From positions 36,049,302 to 36,113,301 of the forward strand of contig OY755251.1 in the NCBI GenBank assembly GCA_963576725.1: a stretch of 64,000 nt of DNA, written 5' to 3'. Below the pieces are notes generated by a model. It ran no database searches. It was given only the letters and a program-made list of their open reading frames with translations, and was not told where the DNA came from. This document shows positions 1 through 10,960 of this stretch, piece after piece. Position 1 is the first letter of the stretch, and every line of letters starts with the position of its first letter. The DNA comes from Azorinus chamasolen. Taxonomy: Eukaryota > Mollusca > Bivalvia > Cardiida > Solecurtidae. The translations under genes and the position numbers were made by a program.

Positions 1-536
1 ATTTGTAGACCAGACTCACACGTAATTATGCTATTCGGAGATCCTAGACTGTCAATTGAAATGAATACTCAAATATATTCTGCAGTTCATCAATACATTG
101 TAAAATCCAAACTGCTCATGTCTGTTGTTTCAAAGATCTAACGGTAACTTTGTTTCAATGTACTCGTATATTGCCGGTATAACGAGGATGCTATTGTGCC
201 AAGGTTCACTGTAGTTTAAAACATACAGTAAAAACGGTACTAAAACAATATATGTGTGGGTATATAAAGCAGGTGGTAGCTCAATGTAGGTCAAAAGTAA
301 TGCATACACGTTCTGTAGGGGTAGTTTATCGATAAAGCAATGGCCGCTATGGACATATTTTACTGTAGATATGATAACGTTGTTAAACAATATCAACTAA
401 CTTGTCTATCCTACAACTGGTTGTAAATAGTTTGGATCAAGGTAAAACTCTAAATATGCGAGCTCTCGCTAGAATCAAACCTGTCAGTCAGACAATGCGA
501 TCGCTCTCTTCGTGAGAAAAGAGATAGGGATACTTT

Positions 537-691
537 TTAACCCATTTGCTCCCACGATCCCTTATATGGGATGTTTGCTGATAGGAATTTCAATATAAAA
601 TAAAACGAAATTGAAAATTTAGACCAGACATCCCTTAGATAAAAATCCAATATATAAGCATGGAAGAATCCATTGGGAGCAAACGAGTTAA
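537..691. mobile_element. MITE with TTAA ends
   Basis: TTAACCCATTTGCTCCCA at the left is mirrored by TGGGAGCAAACGAGTTAA at the right, with TTAA at both outer edges. TTAA target sites are typical of piggyBac-type transposition. About 155 bp, no coding capacity. Confidence 0.75.
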
Positions 692-768
692 TATGATTAG
701 ATTAGACCGATATATGCTTCTAGGCAGATGGTAGGTGTTTGCTAAATGTTTAGTGAATACAAATGTAT

Positions 769-1048
769 AAAAATAACGTCACTACTTCCTATAAATTGAT
801 GGTTGCCCCATGTCTGTTCTAAAGCAATAACGTCACGTCACTTCTTCCGTATAAATAGATGGTTGCCCCATGATTGATCTAAAGCAATAACGCCACTTCC
901 ATATCAATTAATTGTTGTCCCATGTCTGAGCTACAGCAATAACGCCACTTCTTCCATATCAATTGATGGTTGCCCCATGTCTGATCGAAAGCAATAACAT
1001 CACTTCTTCCATATTAATTGATGGTTGCCCCCCTGTCTGATCTTTAGA
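769..1048. repeat. Tandem repeat, about 63-bp unit, about 4.5 copies
   Basis: Units of the form AATAACGTCACTTCTTCC, then ATATCAATTGATGGTTGCCC, then CATGTCTGATCTAAAGC recur with small differences. Later units differ at a few bases (CGCC for CGTC, TAATTGTTGTCC for TGATGGTTGCC). Confidence 0.8.
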
Positions 1049-1195
1049 AAGCAATATTTACGCTCCAGCATTTTCGAAACTGATAATTGAGTGTCAAACA
1101 ATTGAGATATTGACGAGGCGTCGAGTTGGTCAGGACCAAAGCTATATGGCATGCCAATCCAGTTGTCCCTGGCAATATCCAATGATTTAAGGGTG

Positions 1196-1232
1196 GAACG
1201 ATGGTCTAGCGGTAACGCGCTTGACTACAAAA
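1196..1232 (+). other. tRNA-like box A, possible SINE head remnant
   Basis: TGGTCTAGCGGTAACGCG resembles an RNA polymerase III box A with the D-loop of a tRNA. No matching GGTTCRANNCC box B or cloverleaf follows, so this is not a working tRNA. A decayed tRNA-derived SINE head is the simplest reading. Confidence 0.3.
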
Positions 1233-1495
1233 CCCGGCCCCTCCCGGAAAGTTCAGAGATGCGTTTACGTGTCTCCAACTCCCACATATTCTGAGAAAAA
1301 GTGACTGTGAAGCTTGAAGTGCCCGAAAAGTAATCAATAATCCACATTGACTTGTGACACGGCTTGTCACAGTGAGTCCGAAATAGCATAGCCTGATTGG
1401 AAAAGAGCTGTGTATGTGCGATAAGTTTACTATATACAATATACTTATTTTTGAGCCGGCGTCAGACGTTTGATCAGTTTATATAGCACTGTATA

Positions 1496-1715
1496 CAGAG
1501 GAACTTGTATAATGCGGCCATTCATTCATTCAAAACAAAACCTTTTAAAAGCAGATGGTCGCTTCATGCCGGGCAAATTTAATGCAGAAATCGCCTATAG
1601 GAGGTTTCTATGTTACGTTTTACCTGCATTAAACTACCACCTGCCTTAAAGACCCATTATAATACATATTTGTGATGGCCGCTTAGGACAGGTTCGCTTA
1701 GGACAGGTTCTACTG
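1496..1715. mobile_element. TA-flanked palindromic MITE (CAGTRAAACC-type family), diverged
   Basis: Degenerate ends (CAGAGGAACTTGTATAATGC on the left, GGTTCTACTG on the right) sit next to TA. Inside is a palindrome in which TTAATGCAG and CTGCATTAA flank the core GCCTATAGGAGG. Same family as the copies at 4245-4442 and 42045-42250. Confidence 0.6.
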
Positions 1716-1815
1716 TATATATGTTTATTTGTCGTCCGTTTAGTCATTGTAAATAGCTCTTAGATTTGAAAATATGCGTTATGTCCCTATCGTTAGGACT
1801 ATATTATATCTAATA

Positions 1816-2118
1816 CAGTTGAACTTCGATATCTCGAACTCGGATAACTCGAACTTAGGGATAACTCGAACACAAATTTCAGTCCTTCCAAAACTTACAA
1901 TACAGAATTGCTCTAAAATCTATCGCTACAGATATATAAAAACACACGTGAACAGCTTAATACAGGCTAGATCCTACATGAACTTTCAGCATTACTTTAG
2001 ACCTGTATTAAGCTGTGGCCTTGAGAAATTGTTCAGATAAGAAATCCGATAACTCGACTACTGTTATCTCGAACTTGATTGTATGGTCCTTGGAGTTCGA
2101 ATTATCGAAGTTCAACTG
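1816..2118. mobile_element. TA-flanked pogo/Tigger-like MITE
   Basis: Inverted ends CAGTTGAACTTCGATA and TATCGAAGTTCAACTG are flanked by TA on both sides. The ends look like those of pogo/Tigger elements of the Tc1-mariner group. The interior has an imperfect palindrome: TTAATACAGG...CTGTATTAAGC around a shortened centre. Sister copies: 5294-5601, 36332-36633 and 39570-39889. Confidence 0.8.
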
Positions 2119-3474
2119 TACATTTCCCCGAGAACCTCGTTGTCTCATCAAGGTGCAAGCTGTGTAACACTTTTCAGCAGTTTCTCAAACACCTGTGCCA
2201 TGCCAGTTAAGTGTTGCTCAAAAGCTTGATAGAATCGCACGTAGTGCAAATCGCAAATACAACAAGTCTACTGAAATCCGAATGTGTTATGAGCATTATG
2301 TTCTTAGTATCTAGCTATGGACGAATATTAGTCTGATCTTACACTGTAAGGTAGAGATGTCATTGATAGGAACGATATCGATATATCATCGATACATGTC
2401 AGTCGATAAATATCAATATTGTTTTCAAAATATCGATACAAATGGAGGACAAATAAACACCTTTCCAATGGCTATATTTCTTACAGGTTGGTAACTTCTT
2501 ACATACTTGTAGTAAAATCCTTGTTAAGAATTTCCATGCCAACGTTCGTTTCTACAATTTTCCGGAATTTACTCGGTGAATTAGGCCTAATTCAGCGACG
2601 TTTTCTAGATATTTCAAAAATGGAACCCTTGAAAAGCTTTACTGTTAAACTTTATGAATGACTGATTTTAAAACAGAACTCTGCTTTAGACTTTTTTACA
2701 CTCACATGGCTGTACATACAGAGCATAAATCATGTTTGAGACTTAGAACTGTAAACGACCAATGTAATTGACAGTCATTTGCGAATTGTATAAAGTTTGG
2801 TAGAATTAAATCGTTATATAATCATAATCCACGCTTTTAGATACTGTGATTTTTATTTTGAAAATAAATCATGATAGATGAAATCAAGGATAAAAATTGA
2901 AATAGACGATAATTATCAATTATTAGTCAAAAGGTTATATTTTTTTTAAATATGTAGTATTCAATCTTGTTTACTTTTTTATGCATTTTGAACTGTACAA
3001 TATTAACCCACTTATCTGACTTGATGCTTTGCCCCTTTTTTATTTAATTTTAATACCTACTGCGTAATCATGGGCAAAATAGTTATTATGAAAAATATGG
3101 AAGGTGGAACAGTGCAGCGATTTTAGAAAGTATCACATTCCATTAGCAAACAGAACAGACCCTGATCGGACGTTTCCTATAGGAGTCATCTTATAGGGGC
3201 CATCTTTGTTTGCAGATGCGTGTAAAGGCGTCCATATGAACGAAAGGGATACAACAAGTTGGGCCCAGATGAGACATGGGTAATACGGCGTATCATCTCA
3301 ATCCAACCTGTTTTAAATTCGGTGAGTAGCTTTTGCAAACCTTGTTCGACTTGGAAGTAGCACATGTGCCATATTTTCAGCGGACAATATTTTTACAAGC
3401 TCGGGTGGGATGGGCTCGGCTGAGAGCTTATCATAAAGACACATTATATAAGAAAGTCAGATAAGATATGTAAA

Positions 3475-3731
3475 TTAACCCCTTTTCTGTTGTATATTCA
3501 TGTACGAAATAATGACGTCGTGAATATCAATAAGATTATTTTTTTATAATGGCGTATGAAAACGGGATATTTTGGCTCAGGCAGATTCTGAATTTGTAGA
3601 ATAAGATCTATATTACACCATAAGCAAACAGACCAGACCCTGATTAGACAGCCGTTTATAGGAGTCGTCTAATCTGGCTCTACTCTGTTTGCAGATGCGC
3701 GAAAATGCGCTTACATAAAGGAAAGGGTTAA
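3475..3731. mobile_element. TTAA MITE with ATGACGTC box and GCAAACAGA palindrome
   Basis: TTAA at both edges, with TTAACCCCTTTTC opposing GAAAGGGTTAA. One half has the AATGACGTCGTGAATAT segment, the other a palindrome (AAACAGACCAGACCCTGAT / ATCTGGCTCTACTCTGTTT) with a CTATAGGAG-like centre. The cleanest copy of this family is 39967-40213. Confidence 0.75.
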
Positions 3732-3915
3732 CACACTTTCAACAATATTTTTTTCTCAACCAAACCCTATGTTGTGACAACTATTTAAGATCGTCTCTTC
3801 GAGTTTGGTAGATTATTACACTGAAGTACACACATTTATCTGTATATCAGTTTTGTGATAGGGGTATGATGGCTTTTTTCCCTAATCTTGGGATTTTTTT
3901 TAAAAAAGTGTCTGC

Positions 3916-4086
3916 TTAACCCATTCCCCAATATTAACGACTTTTAACGACACTGTAAAAGTCACTTTATGAAACCAGTGTAATACATAGAGCATTTGCT
4001 CCTATAGAAGCAAATCCTCTATTTATCACAATGGTTTCAAACTACAAAAGTTGTCTCTAAAAGTAGCCTATGAGGTAATTGGTTAA
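3916..4086. mobile_element. TTAA MITE with GAGCATTTGCTCC palindrome
   Basis: TTAACCCATTCC on the left is mirrored by the AATTGGTTAA end. The core palindrome is ATAGAGCATTTGCTCCTATA followed by its complement. Sister copies are at 52318-52549 and, rearranged, 30040-30175. Confidence 0.7.
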
Positions 4087-4244
4087 ATTTGGATCTGGTA
4101 CGATTTCAACAACTTCCGTTTTGGAACAGCTTTTGTCAGGTGTCAAACATCTTGGATCTTGGTGAGACACCGACTTCCTCGGCGTCCTATCTGGATAAAA
4201 AACTGCTTACAACTGATAGTAACGTGGTGAATAGCGGCATAAAT

Positions 4245-4442
4245 GTTTCCTCTAATGCGATCACCTAAAGCAGGTATAATTCTGGGTGGTAGATGCAGGT
4301 GGTAGCCTAATGCAGGACAACTTAATGCAGAGAGCTCCTATAGGAGCTTTCTGCATTACTTATGTCCTGCATTAAGCAACCACCTGCTTATAAAGACACC
4401 CACGTTTATTCATAAAGTGGTCGCATTAGAGGGGTTCTAATG
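4245..4442. mobile_element. Palindromic MITE of the CAGTRAAACC family
   Basis: CCTCTAATGCGATCACC on the left opposes GTGGTCGCATTAGAGGGG on the right. The central palindrome has AGCTCCTATAGGAGCT flanked by TAATGCAG and CTGCATTA. The left edge is degraded. Confidence 0.65.
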
Positions 4443-4749
4443 TAATTCAATTAGATTTTCTTTATTGCATTAACCATACATAGTATGTTTATAGCATTCA
4501 TGATATAAGACACAGTGATATATGAACATGTCAATAGACAAAACCAATGCTAGATCTATACCTCTTTCAAAAAGAAAAAATAACTAGAATAGAAAGCTGT
4601 TTTGCTGTTTGTTTGTTTTTCTGTTCTTTTTTCCCTTTCTGTAGATTTCCAGAGAAGAGCTCTATTTGAAATTTGATTTTTTTAGATTTTAAGTTTGACA
4701 TTTTAAGTATTTTAGGGATATATGTATTTGGTGTTTAATTCAATTTCAG

Positions 4750-4981
4750 CTGGTTGGCATTTAGTGTAGGACGGAGACAGTGCCCCGGTGAGAGTCTGGC
4801 TAGGTCCAGGATTTTCCTGTACGTAGCTACACTGTTACAACGATGGGCCTTTAAGATGTCACCCGAACATGCCGTGCCGTGTGACCCAAGAAAAGGCTAT
4901 TTCAACATTGATTTAATTTTCCGACCGAACCCATACATGGTCAGAGTTGTACCACGCAAAACAAAACCTGTAGAACATTAA
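4750..4981 (+). CDS. Cytochrome P450, terminal exon only (heme-binding domain)
   Basis: Last exon of a CYP2-clan P450 monooxygenase, a heme enzyme of the endoplasmic reticulum that oxidises small lipophilic substrates using electrons from NADPH-P450 reductase. The exon follows the acceptor TTCAATTTCAG and starts with one base that completes a split codon. The second residue onward reads WLAFSVGRRQCPGESLAR, which contains the cysteine heme-ligand signature FxxGxRxCxG. About 75 residues run to a TAA at 4979-4981. The sequence is close, residue for residue, to the last exon of the complete gene at 40384-40624, with the same start phase and nearly the same length. The two are therefore tandem paralogues in the same orientation. 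Earlier exons were not found and should lie left of the window. Substrate unknown. Confidence 0.9.
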
Positions 4982-5293
4982 ATGGAATATAAGTTTTTGT
5001 TTGTTTGTGTTGATTAACGGTCGTTTCAGCTCACTGTGTGCTAATTGGACGCCCCAGAGAGAGGGGGAGGATACAGAGAAACCCGGGCGCGATGCCCTAC
5101 TCTTATAATCGACTGAGTTTCTCTGGTTCGTTTAGATGCCCAGTGTAAAGCACTGACTTATAGTCTCGTCCGAAGGATAACTTACATAGATACGTATTGA
5201 CAAGAACTAAGTGTGTACCAATCACAATTGCGTCATACTGAAACATTACGGTAATGTTAGAGACGTCGTTTAATACTTAAAACATCCATTATA

Positions 5294-5601
5294 CAGTTAA
5301 ACTTCGATATCTCGAGCTTCAAGGGATATACAAATTAGTTCAAGATAACATAAGTTCGAGTTATCCGATTTCTGATCTGGACAAGTTCTTACGTCTTTAA
5401 AGTAAGGCAGGTCTAAAGTAATGTTGAGGAGCTTTCAGCATTACTTTAGACCTGCATTAAGCTCTCACATGAGTTTCTAGATATGCCTAGTTATACATTT
5501 TACAGCAATTATGTATTGTAAGTTTTGAAAGGACAGAACTTTTATGTTCGAGTTATCTCGACGTTCGTGTAATCCGAGTTCGAGATATTGAAGTTCAATA
5601 G
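5294..5601. mobile_element. TA-flanked pogo/Tigger-like MITE
   Basis: CAGTTAAACTTCGATATC on the left and its complement at the right, next to TA. The internal palindrome has GTCTAAAGTAATG and CATTACTTTAGAC arms. Same family as 1816-2118. Confidence 0.75.
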
Positions 5602-5603
5602 TA

Positions 5604-6249
5604 GTATGTTAACCATAATTAGACTCCAACATACAATAATTGTTTGCTTAGGGAAAGCAGTTGTCATAATTGTAATAAAATAATTGGTGTATCATGATAA
5701 TAAAAGTGAATACTAAGCTATGGATCTGATAAATGTTATATTAATATTGGTCGTCTGCCTCGGCTAGCAACGCGTTTGATCAGGTCTTTGGCTGACCCAT
5801 TCACTTAATAAGTACATGTATTTACACTATATACATTCGACACATGTTAAAAAGTTAGTCGTTTCTATCGAAAATAAAATATCTTTATTGCCGCGGAAAC
5901 CAACGGAAACACGTCCGCGGAATGTGTCTGAAAATAGGTTATGCGTATCGGACATGCTTGAACATGTATGTATAGTATTACACAGGAGACATTTTACTCT
6001 TTCGACAGACCCACGCCATACGTCATTGTTGTAAAAACTCTAATATACAAATCGTTGTTCCGAACTCGGAGATTGACAGAACGAGTCTGTTGATATCCAG
6101 TGCAATCGACAAAGAGAGTTTTTTCTTGAAACGTCAACGTTCAGACAACATTAATTGTTATCTGAATATATTCAAACTGTTGCGAACCTTGTGGCCGCCG
6201 GCGTAGATGGCATCGTAGAGGCTGAGATGGAGGACTACATAGATAAGCT
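5604..6249. other. No feature recognised
   Basis: AT-rich spacer. A short open frame near 5816-6034 shows no recognisable motif or codon pattern and was not accepted as a gene. Confidence 0.4.
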
Positions 6250-6421
6250 GCTCAACGTCTGAGTACCCCATCGGATGGCAGTTGTGTGTCGCGAGGCACT
6301 ATGAGTAGTTCTTCACTGACAAAGCCGCGCTTTTTGCCCGTCCTGGAGATATTATAGCACGGACTCATTGGGTTTTGTTACAGAGCGCCCTATTAGGTAG
6401 ATATCGAGAGACCAAACGGGG

Positions 6422-7209
6422 TCAGTCGCCGCCCTCTAGCTCACCAGGCTGGTAGAGATACCGAACCTCGGCCCCGGTAGGGATTTTCGGCTCCTCGATA
6501 CCGACTTTGCGACCCGGAATAACGGCCGAGGGTTTTGATTTCACGGTTTTCCGCTTAATCGTTTCCGACGGTCGTTTGCCGGTAAGCCTAGTCACTTCCT
6601 CATTCAAAGACGAAATGACGGCCTGTAGCCTACCAACCCACTCTAAGGACCGCTGCCCCTCTGGCAACCGCATCTCGAAGGCGTACTGGTACCCAAACAG
6701 GCGTTCAGCCAGGGTCCGGTTGAAGCGTTCAACGATCCCCTGATCGCGATTGATGTCCACACGGCCGCGCCTGGCCTAGATGTTATGTTTCGTTAAAGGT
6801 TGGCTCACACCACCCATGAACTCACGCCTCGGGCTGACCTGGAAAGGTTAAGGCCAACGCAACGAGCTTCGCTTGTAGATCCGTTCTACGGCAGATGAAA
6901 CGTCTTTGGCCTCTTTGGTTGTAAGCGGCTCAGCGGTCTTGGATCGGCTTGCAACATCGACAACAGACGTGTACGTCTTGCGGCGCACTTTGTCATGTGG
7001 TAAGAATAAGAGATCAGCCTGGTGCACTTCATTTGGTACTGAAACGTCGAACTTGGGTCTCGGTATATGTCCCGGAGCTGGAGAATAAATCTGAATTCCC
7101 TTGCTTCGACCTCAGAAACCTTAGATGCGGTCGCCAGCGTTTGGATCGCTGCTAGTCCCTTCCAATAGCCTCGTGGGGTGTAGTATATTCTTGCAAACTT
7201 TGTTTCCAT
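6422..7209 (-). pseudogene. rve-type (DDE) integrase pseudogene
   Basis: Fragments of one integrase are read on the minus strand. The start is at 7209 (METKFARIYYTPRGYWKG). The open frame breaks soon after the KVSEVEARE stretch. Much of the central catalytic domain is missing or shifted between about 7100 and 6840. A piece with one in-frame stop follows at about 6840-6770. The C-terminal part, 6760-6422, is open and includes GIVERFNRTLAERLFG, with the glutamate expected for the last acidic residue of a DDE triad. The frame ends in ELEGGD and a stop. The family inserts double-stranded DNA into the host genome. Here the frameshifts, the stop and the missing middle make activity impossible. The sequence resembles integrases seen near large virus-like or Maverick-like elements more than those of retrotransposons: no RT or RNase H lies beside it. 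Class assignment is tentative. Confidence 0.75.
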
Positions 7210-7478
7210 GTTATTGGTAAAATGGATCAGTCTTCAATGCGAAAAAATGTGAGCCTTCCCATTTTTGCATCATTCTTCGTGAAATCGACTTAAGTTTTCC
7301 AGCAGACGCAAACGTTCATGGCATGCGTCGGACACTTTCAGTGTGACAAGCTCTTTTGCAGCGGGTAAGTTGTCAGCTGCGAATTCCAATAGCTGTTTTT
7401 CGTCATCTCACAAATCCAGTAGCATCTGGCCCAGATCTTTGGGTCGGAATATATTCAACCCAAATGGAAGTTTGTACT

Positions 7479-7975
7479 TCATTGCTGAACATCTGAGTTG
7501 TAACAGCTTGCCCCATAGCTCTTCGGAATGTCCCATGATTGCGTATATATATATATCCTGGAGATAAGAATCCTCAATTTAATTTGTTTTCTTCGATGTA
7601 GTAAGCGGCAAGCCATGCCGCTCCGAGCGCTAATACGAAGAAACCAATCTCCCTGACTTGCTGATCGCCGGATGGTGTATACTAGTCTGACAGCTGTGGC
7701 TCGGTGTTCAAGGGTTCCAGCTGATCTGCTTTGGCTGGGCCAAAGACTATAGCATACTCTCGCATAGCTGCTCTTGAATGTAATCAAGGCGTTGGTTCCA
7801 TTTATTAGACCAGACAGCCTGAGCCGCCTGAAGCTGTTCTATTGCGGCATCATGATAATTACGCCTTTCTCGACACCAGACCTCTTGAACATGCTGAATA
7901 AGTAGTTACTCCCGGTGAATGCCACTGCATTGGCAACAGTTCCACCCAACAGCATTGCCACGCTAGCCATTATTA
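7479..7975 (-). pseudogene. Small membrane protein of the virus-like cluster, frameshifted
   Basis: From about 7975 on the minus strand a peptide starts MASVAMLLGGTVANAVAF, runs to FSMFKRSG and then loses frame near 7870. Another frame carries an Ala/Gln-rich helical stretch (AAIEQLQAAQAVWSNKW), and a third ends in a hydrophobic segment (IGFFVLALGAAWLAAYYIEE) before a stop near 7580. The order of small soluble and membrane pieces suits a minor structural protein, but I do not recognise the family. Confidence 0.4.
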
Positions 7976-7995
7976 ATGTATTCTTTAAACATGTA

Positions 7996-8241
7996 TTACT
8001 TCAAAATGTCCTCCGGGATTATGCATTGTTTTATCAGGAGGTCTCTGGTAGTGATCGCGGCTGCGACGTCGACTGTGATCATACCAAAGTCCCGCGGGGT
8101 GAAGTCTGGCTTAGGGTATGCGCCTACGAGTACAACCTTACCAAAGCCAGCATAGCCGACTGCAAGCCCCACTGTTACTGCACCATGATAGATAGCATTA
8201 ACTACCTCTTTCCCGTTTGGAGTTACTTGTTGGCCAGACAT
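7996..8241 (-). CDS. Small hydrophobic protein (81 aa) of the virus-like cluster, intact
   Basis: An unbroken 81-codon frame on the minus strand starts MSGQQVTPNGKEVVNAIYHG. It contains one Gly/Val/Ala-rich hydrophobic segment (VTVGLAVGYAGFGKVVLVGA, about residues 22-41), then a short charged linker, a second apolar stretch (MITVDVAAAITTRDLLI) and a stop. It lies between the frameshifted membrane protein and the coiled-coil protein, and all read the same way as the integrase. It is the best-preserved frame of the cluster. Function unknown. Expression from this decayed locus is unlikely. Confidence 0.5.
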   Translation of the reverse strand: MSGQQVTPNGKEVVNAIYHGAVTVGLAVGYAGFGKVVLVGAYPKPDFTPRDFGMITVDVAAAITTRDLLIKQCIIPEDILK

Positions 8242-8412
8242 TTCTTATGCCATATAAAGCGGGTCTTGTATCCGTGTTATTTTGTGGTCTTGTATGTTCG
8301 TTACTCCACGTCTGTCTAAAACAGTTGGCGTTACAATAGCAGCAGCTGGTAGACCTCTGGCCTTCCGAATTATGACACACAGAACTACTGCACTCCCTCA
8401 GATTAACAGCCA

Positions 8413-8690
8413 CTACCACGGCATGCCGCTTGTTGAGTTCTGCTCGGGCTTAGCGGGTTGCGCTGGCGTAGAGCGCTCGGTTGGCGTAGCGGGCTCGGCT
8501 GGTGCTCCTAACCGCGACTGCTCCACTAGCTGGGATGCTTTAAGATCCTGGAGTTCCTCAAGGATTTCGTCACGTTTCTTCTTTTTTGCCAAAGCACCAG
8601 CTTTACACGCAACCACCTTCTTTTGGCTTTAGTCGCTCTCTCTGGTTCTCGCGTCTCCAATAGTGTCCTCCACTTGCTCGGTTGGCAGGT
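8413..8690 (-). pseudogene. Lys/Glu-rich coiled-coil protein of the virus-like cluster, one stop
   Basis: Minus strand. A frame begins near 8690 (METHLPTEQVEDTIGDARTR), meets a stop after about 25 residues and continues in the same frame with a Lys/Ala block, a helical stretch (RDEILEELQDLKASQLVEQ) and a Pro/Ala/Thr-rich tail (PATPTERSTPAQPAKPEQ) ending at 8413. The single stop and lack of homology elsewhere mark it as a broken gene of the same element. Family not recognised. Confidence 0.45.
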
Positions 8691-8732
8691 GAGTTTCCAT
8701 CATGTTGGTTATGTGTAGAGATTTGGCAATGT

Positions 8733-9312
8733 TTAAGTGTGCTTAAAATTGCTGTAACAGGAGTTAAGTACATGCCATAGCTGTGGTATACCTCGCACGT
8801 AGCGGTGCTTAGTGCGTGCCCAACATACGGGTCTGCCTCGTATCGAGGTCAGCGACCAGAAAAGCCTGTCGATCAGCTTGGAGCGGGAGCAACTGGCTTG
8901 CCAGTGTGCTGTGTAACTGGAGCATCGCAGAGCCGAGCGATTTGTCATGCTCGCCCCTAGCCTAGCCTCATAGCGGACGTAGAGCTTCTATATTTCTTTG
9001 CTCAGGTCTTCGATCTGATCCGCCGATAAGACCTTGCCTAAGTACGGTTTTGACTAACCGCCAATGGCGAGCGCAGCCAACCTCTGTGTTTTTCTACAAT
9101 CTCTCCATCTCCCTCCCCCCTTCGACTTCTCGATGTGTCGGTGGCGACATGGTCGGTGGCCTTGCCGCCACTTGTGGCTTTTCTGTCTCCAGGATCGCGT
9201 CAGGAGCTCGTCGCACTCCATCATTATACACAGCCACTTCCCGAGTTTAATAGTGAGTTTCCAGCCTATTAAATACAGCATCCCGCAGCTGCGCCGAAGA
9301 TGCAGGCGACAT
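8733..9312 (-). pseudogene. Further decayed frames of the virus-like cluster
   Basis: On the minus strand a start at 9312 gives MSPASSAQLRDAVFNRLETH, then a stop. Shifted frames continue with acidic and Pro-rich stretches to about 8730, including an SADQIEDLSKEI helix and an LGSAMLQLHSTLASQLLPLQ stretch. No frame is open throughout. I read it as one or two broken genes upstream of the coiled-coil protein. Coding origin is inferred from the peptide character only. Confidence 0.35.
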
Positions 9313-9576
9313 GATTGCTTTTAAAACTCGTATTTTTTATAGTTGCTAGGCTGGGAAGTACAGTACAAGCCCCGCTGACTTTTTGTTTTCCGCGGTCAAT
9401 CGCAATTTTATCCCACGCGGACAAGGTATTTTTTGTCCACGCTAATATGCGGTCTTCCGCAGTCCGTCGCGGGTTGTGATGGGTCCGCGAAGGTGCCGGG
9501 TTCGATCGTTATCACCGCTGGTCGCGATGGTATCATCGTGGACTGCGATGTATGGCGTACGAAGTGGTTCATAACT

Positions 9577-9703
9577 TTCCAAAATGCGGTTTACAAAGCG
9601 CATCGTGGGCTTTCTAAAGCGCCTCACGTGCTTTACAAACTGCATCATGCGCTTTCTAAACCGCATCATGCACTTTATAAACCGCAGCATGCGCTTTTCG
9701 AGA
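9577..9703. repeat. 21-bp minisatellite, about 6 units
   Basis: Units alternating GCTTTCTAAACCGCATCATGC and GCTTTACAAACTGCATCATG run in register. Because 21 is a multiple of three, the + strand stays open and spells a heptad-like series (HHALSKPHHALYKPQHALFE) inside a longer open frame at 9433-9870. GC-rich compared with its surroundings. Confidence 0.7.
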
Positions 9704-9870
9704 GTTATGGACCGTCCGTATGCTACATGCCGAACCGCAACGCCAAACCACAGGCCTTTAACCAATCAGAATTACCCTTACATAAAAAGGTATGGTATAA
9801 TCAAACAGCAACCGCGTGTTACTTGTGCGTTCTCGCGGTGTCGATATATTATTTCGATTTGCGTCGATAA

Positions 9871-10734
9871 ATATATTTCTCGCTGTATGTATTTGTATTA
9901 TTCTGAACCTCAACTTACGGAACTATAATTGTTCTGAAATATAGATATATTCAGGTGTTGTTTTATTTCGAACAACTATCAGTATTATCACCAGTTATGT
10001 ATATAAAATGTTAACCCTTTCCCTCATAATTCCGCATTTTCTCGTACTAGAAACAGAGAAGACACAGAGCAGAACATGTATTCTATGAATACGCCTTTCT
10101 ACCCCAGTGCAAACTAAAGAGACCCAGGTCTCCCATGGTCAACAATTCCTGTTTCCATGTGCATTAAAATAATTTAATTAACATTCATTATTTCATATTT
10201 TCTTTATATATCTTTATTCCATAAAAACGACTTTCTGCGCCTGTGCAAACAGTGTATATCCAGATCATATTACTCAGCGTCTCATCAGGATTCAAGACTG
10301 CCAATAAATATTGCTTTAGTTCTATACGACCAAAACTGATATTGTTATACATAATCGGCGAGCGGACCTATGCGTATTTAAAACTGATCAAAGCAATACA
10401 CCAAACTTGTAGAATTACCTCTTTGCACGCTAAGTAATGTTGCGTCTAAAGTGATCATAAGACGTTGCCTACTTCAGTTCTTCAATGACGTGCATTTGGA
10501 TACTGAAGAAACTTCGTGTAACTGGGCGTCTAATATGGATCATATCTGTTATCATGGTTTTGTAACGAGCATACGTAGAGTAAATGTAAACCTTTCTAAA
10601 CTATTACGTGAAAATATATAAATATTCTTCAGGTAAAGGGTAAATAGAACTATGACAACCTGGAATGTTAGAAGTGATCAACAAAGTTACTGGATCTGTT
10701 ACATATACTTGCTGACATCGAATTCTGGACCAGA
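9871..10734. other. Non-coding spacer with a MITE edge
   Basis: TTAACCCTTTCCCTCATAAT at 10012 is the left edge of the TTAA MITE family, followed by AAACAGAG-type sequence to about 10130. No matching right edge was found. The remainder is AT-rich with no gene seen. Confidence 0.5.
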
Positions 10735-10960
10735 CTTCGGATTCTCAGTGTTGTTATACCTTCTGATCCTTCCAGATCATGAATTTCAGTATTTCTTTTT
10801 CTGAAAATTGAATACCGCTTAAGCCGGTGCTAGGGGGCGTGAGCAGTGTTGCACTTTCAATTACTGCTCATGAACAGACTCAATAAAACCGAGTCTGCAA
10901 TTTTCTTTTTTTGTGTTGCAATCTTTGCTTTCGGGGGATCACCTTCCTTCAGAATTTTGA
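10735..10960. repeat. Dispersed repeat with GGTGCTAG and CAATAAAACCGAGTCTGC blocks
   Basis: One copy of a repeat found also at 24262-24440, 24525-24640, 30228-30440 and 30505-30735. Shared blocks: GAAAATTGAATACCGCTTAA, GGTGCTAGG, TTTCAATTACTGCTCATGAA, CAATAAAACCGAGTCTGCAA and TTTGCTTTCGGGGGATCA. The AATAAA followed by a short conserved tail recalls an LTR polyadenylation region, but no terminal TG/CA pair was defined. Confidence 0.65.

Larger units (their letters stand above)
1..4749 (+). other. Presumed last intron (or upstream flank) of the first P450 gene; no exon found
   Basis: The terminal P450 exon at 4750 begins in phase 2 after a good acceptor, so the sequence to its left should be intron. 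I looked for counterparts of exons 4 and 5 of the complete paralogue (the ExxR and PERW-type regions) and saw none, so those exons should lie left of the window. The stretch holds MITEs and a tandem repeat, listed separately. Between 2121 and 3474 I see only AT-rich sequence and one palindrome near 3144-3215 (GCAAACAGA-type arms around CCTATAGG). Confidence 0.5.

Noticed and set aside
1196..1270. Functional tRNA gene
   Set aside because: Only box A is present. There is no box B, anticodon stem or acceptor stem.
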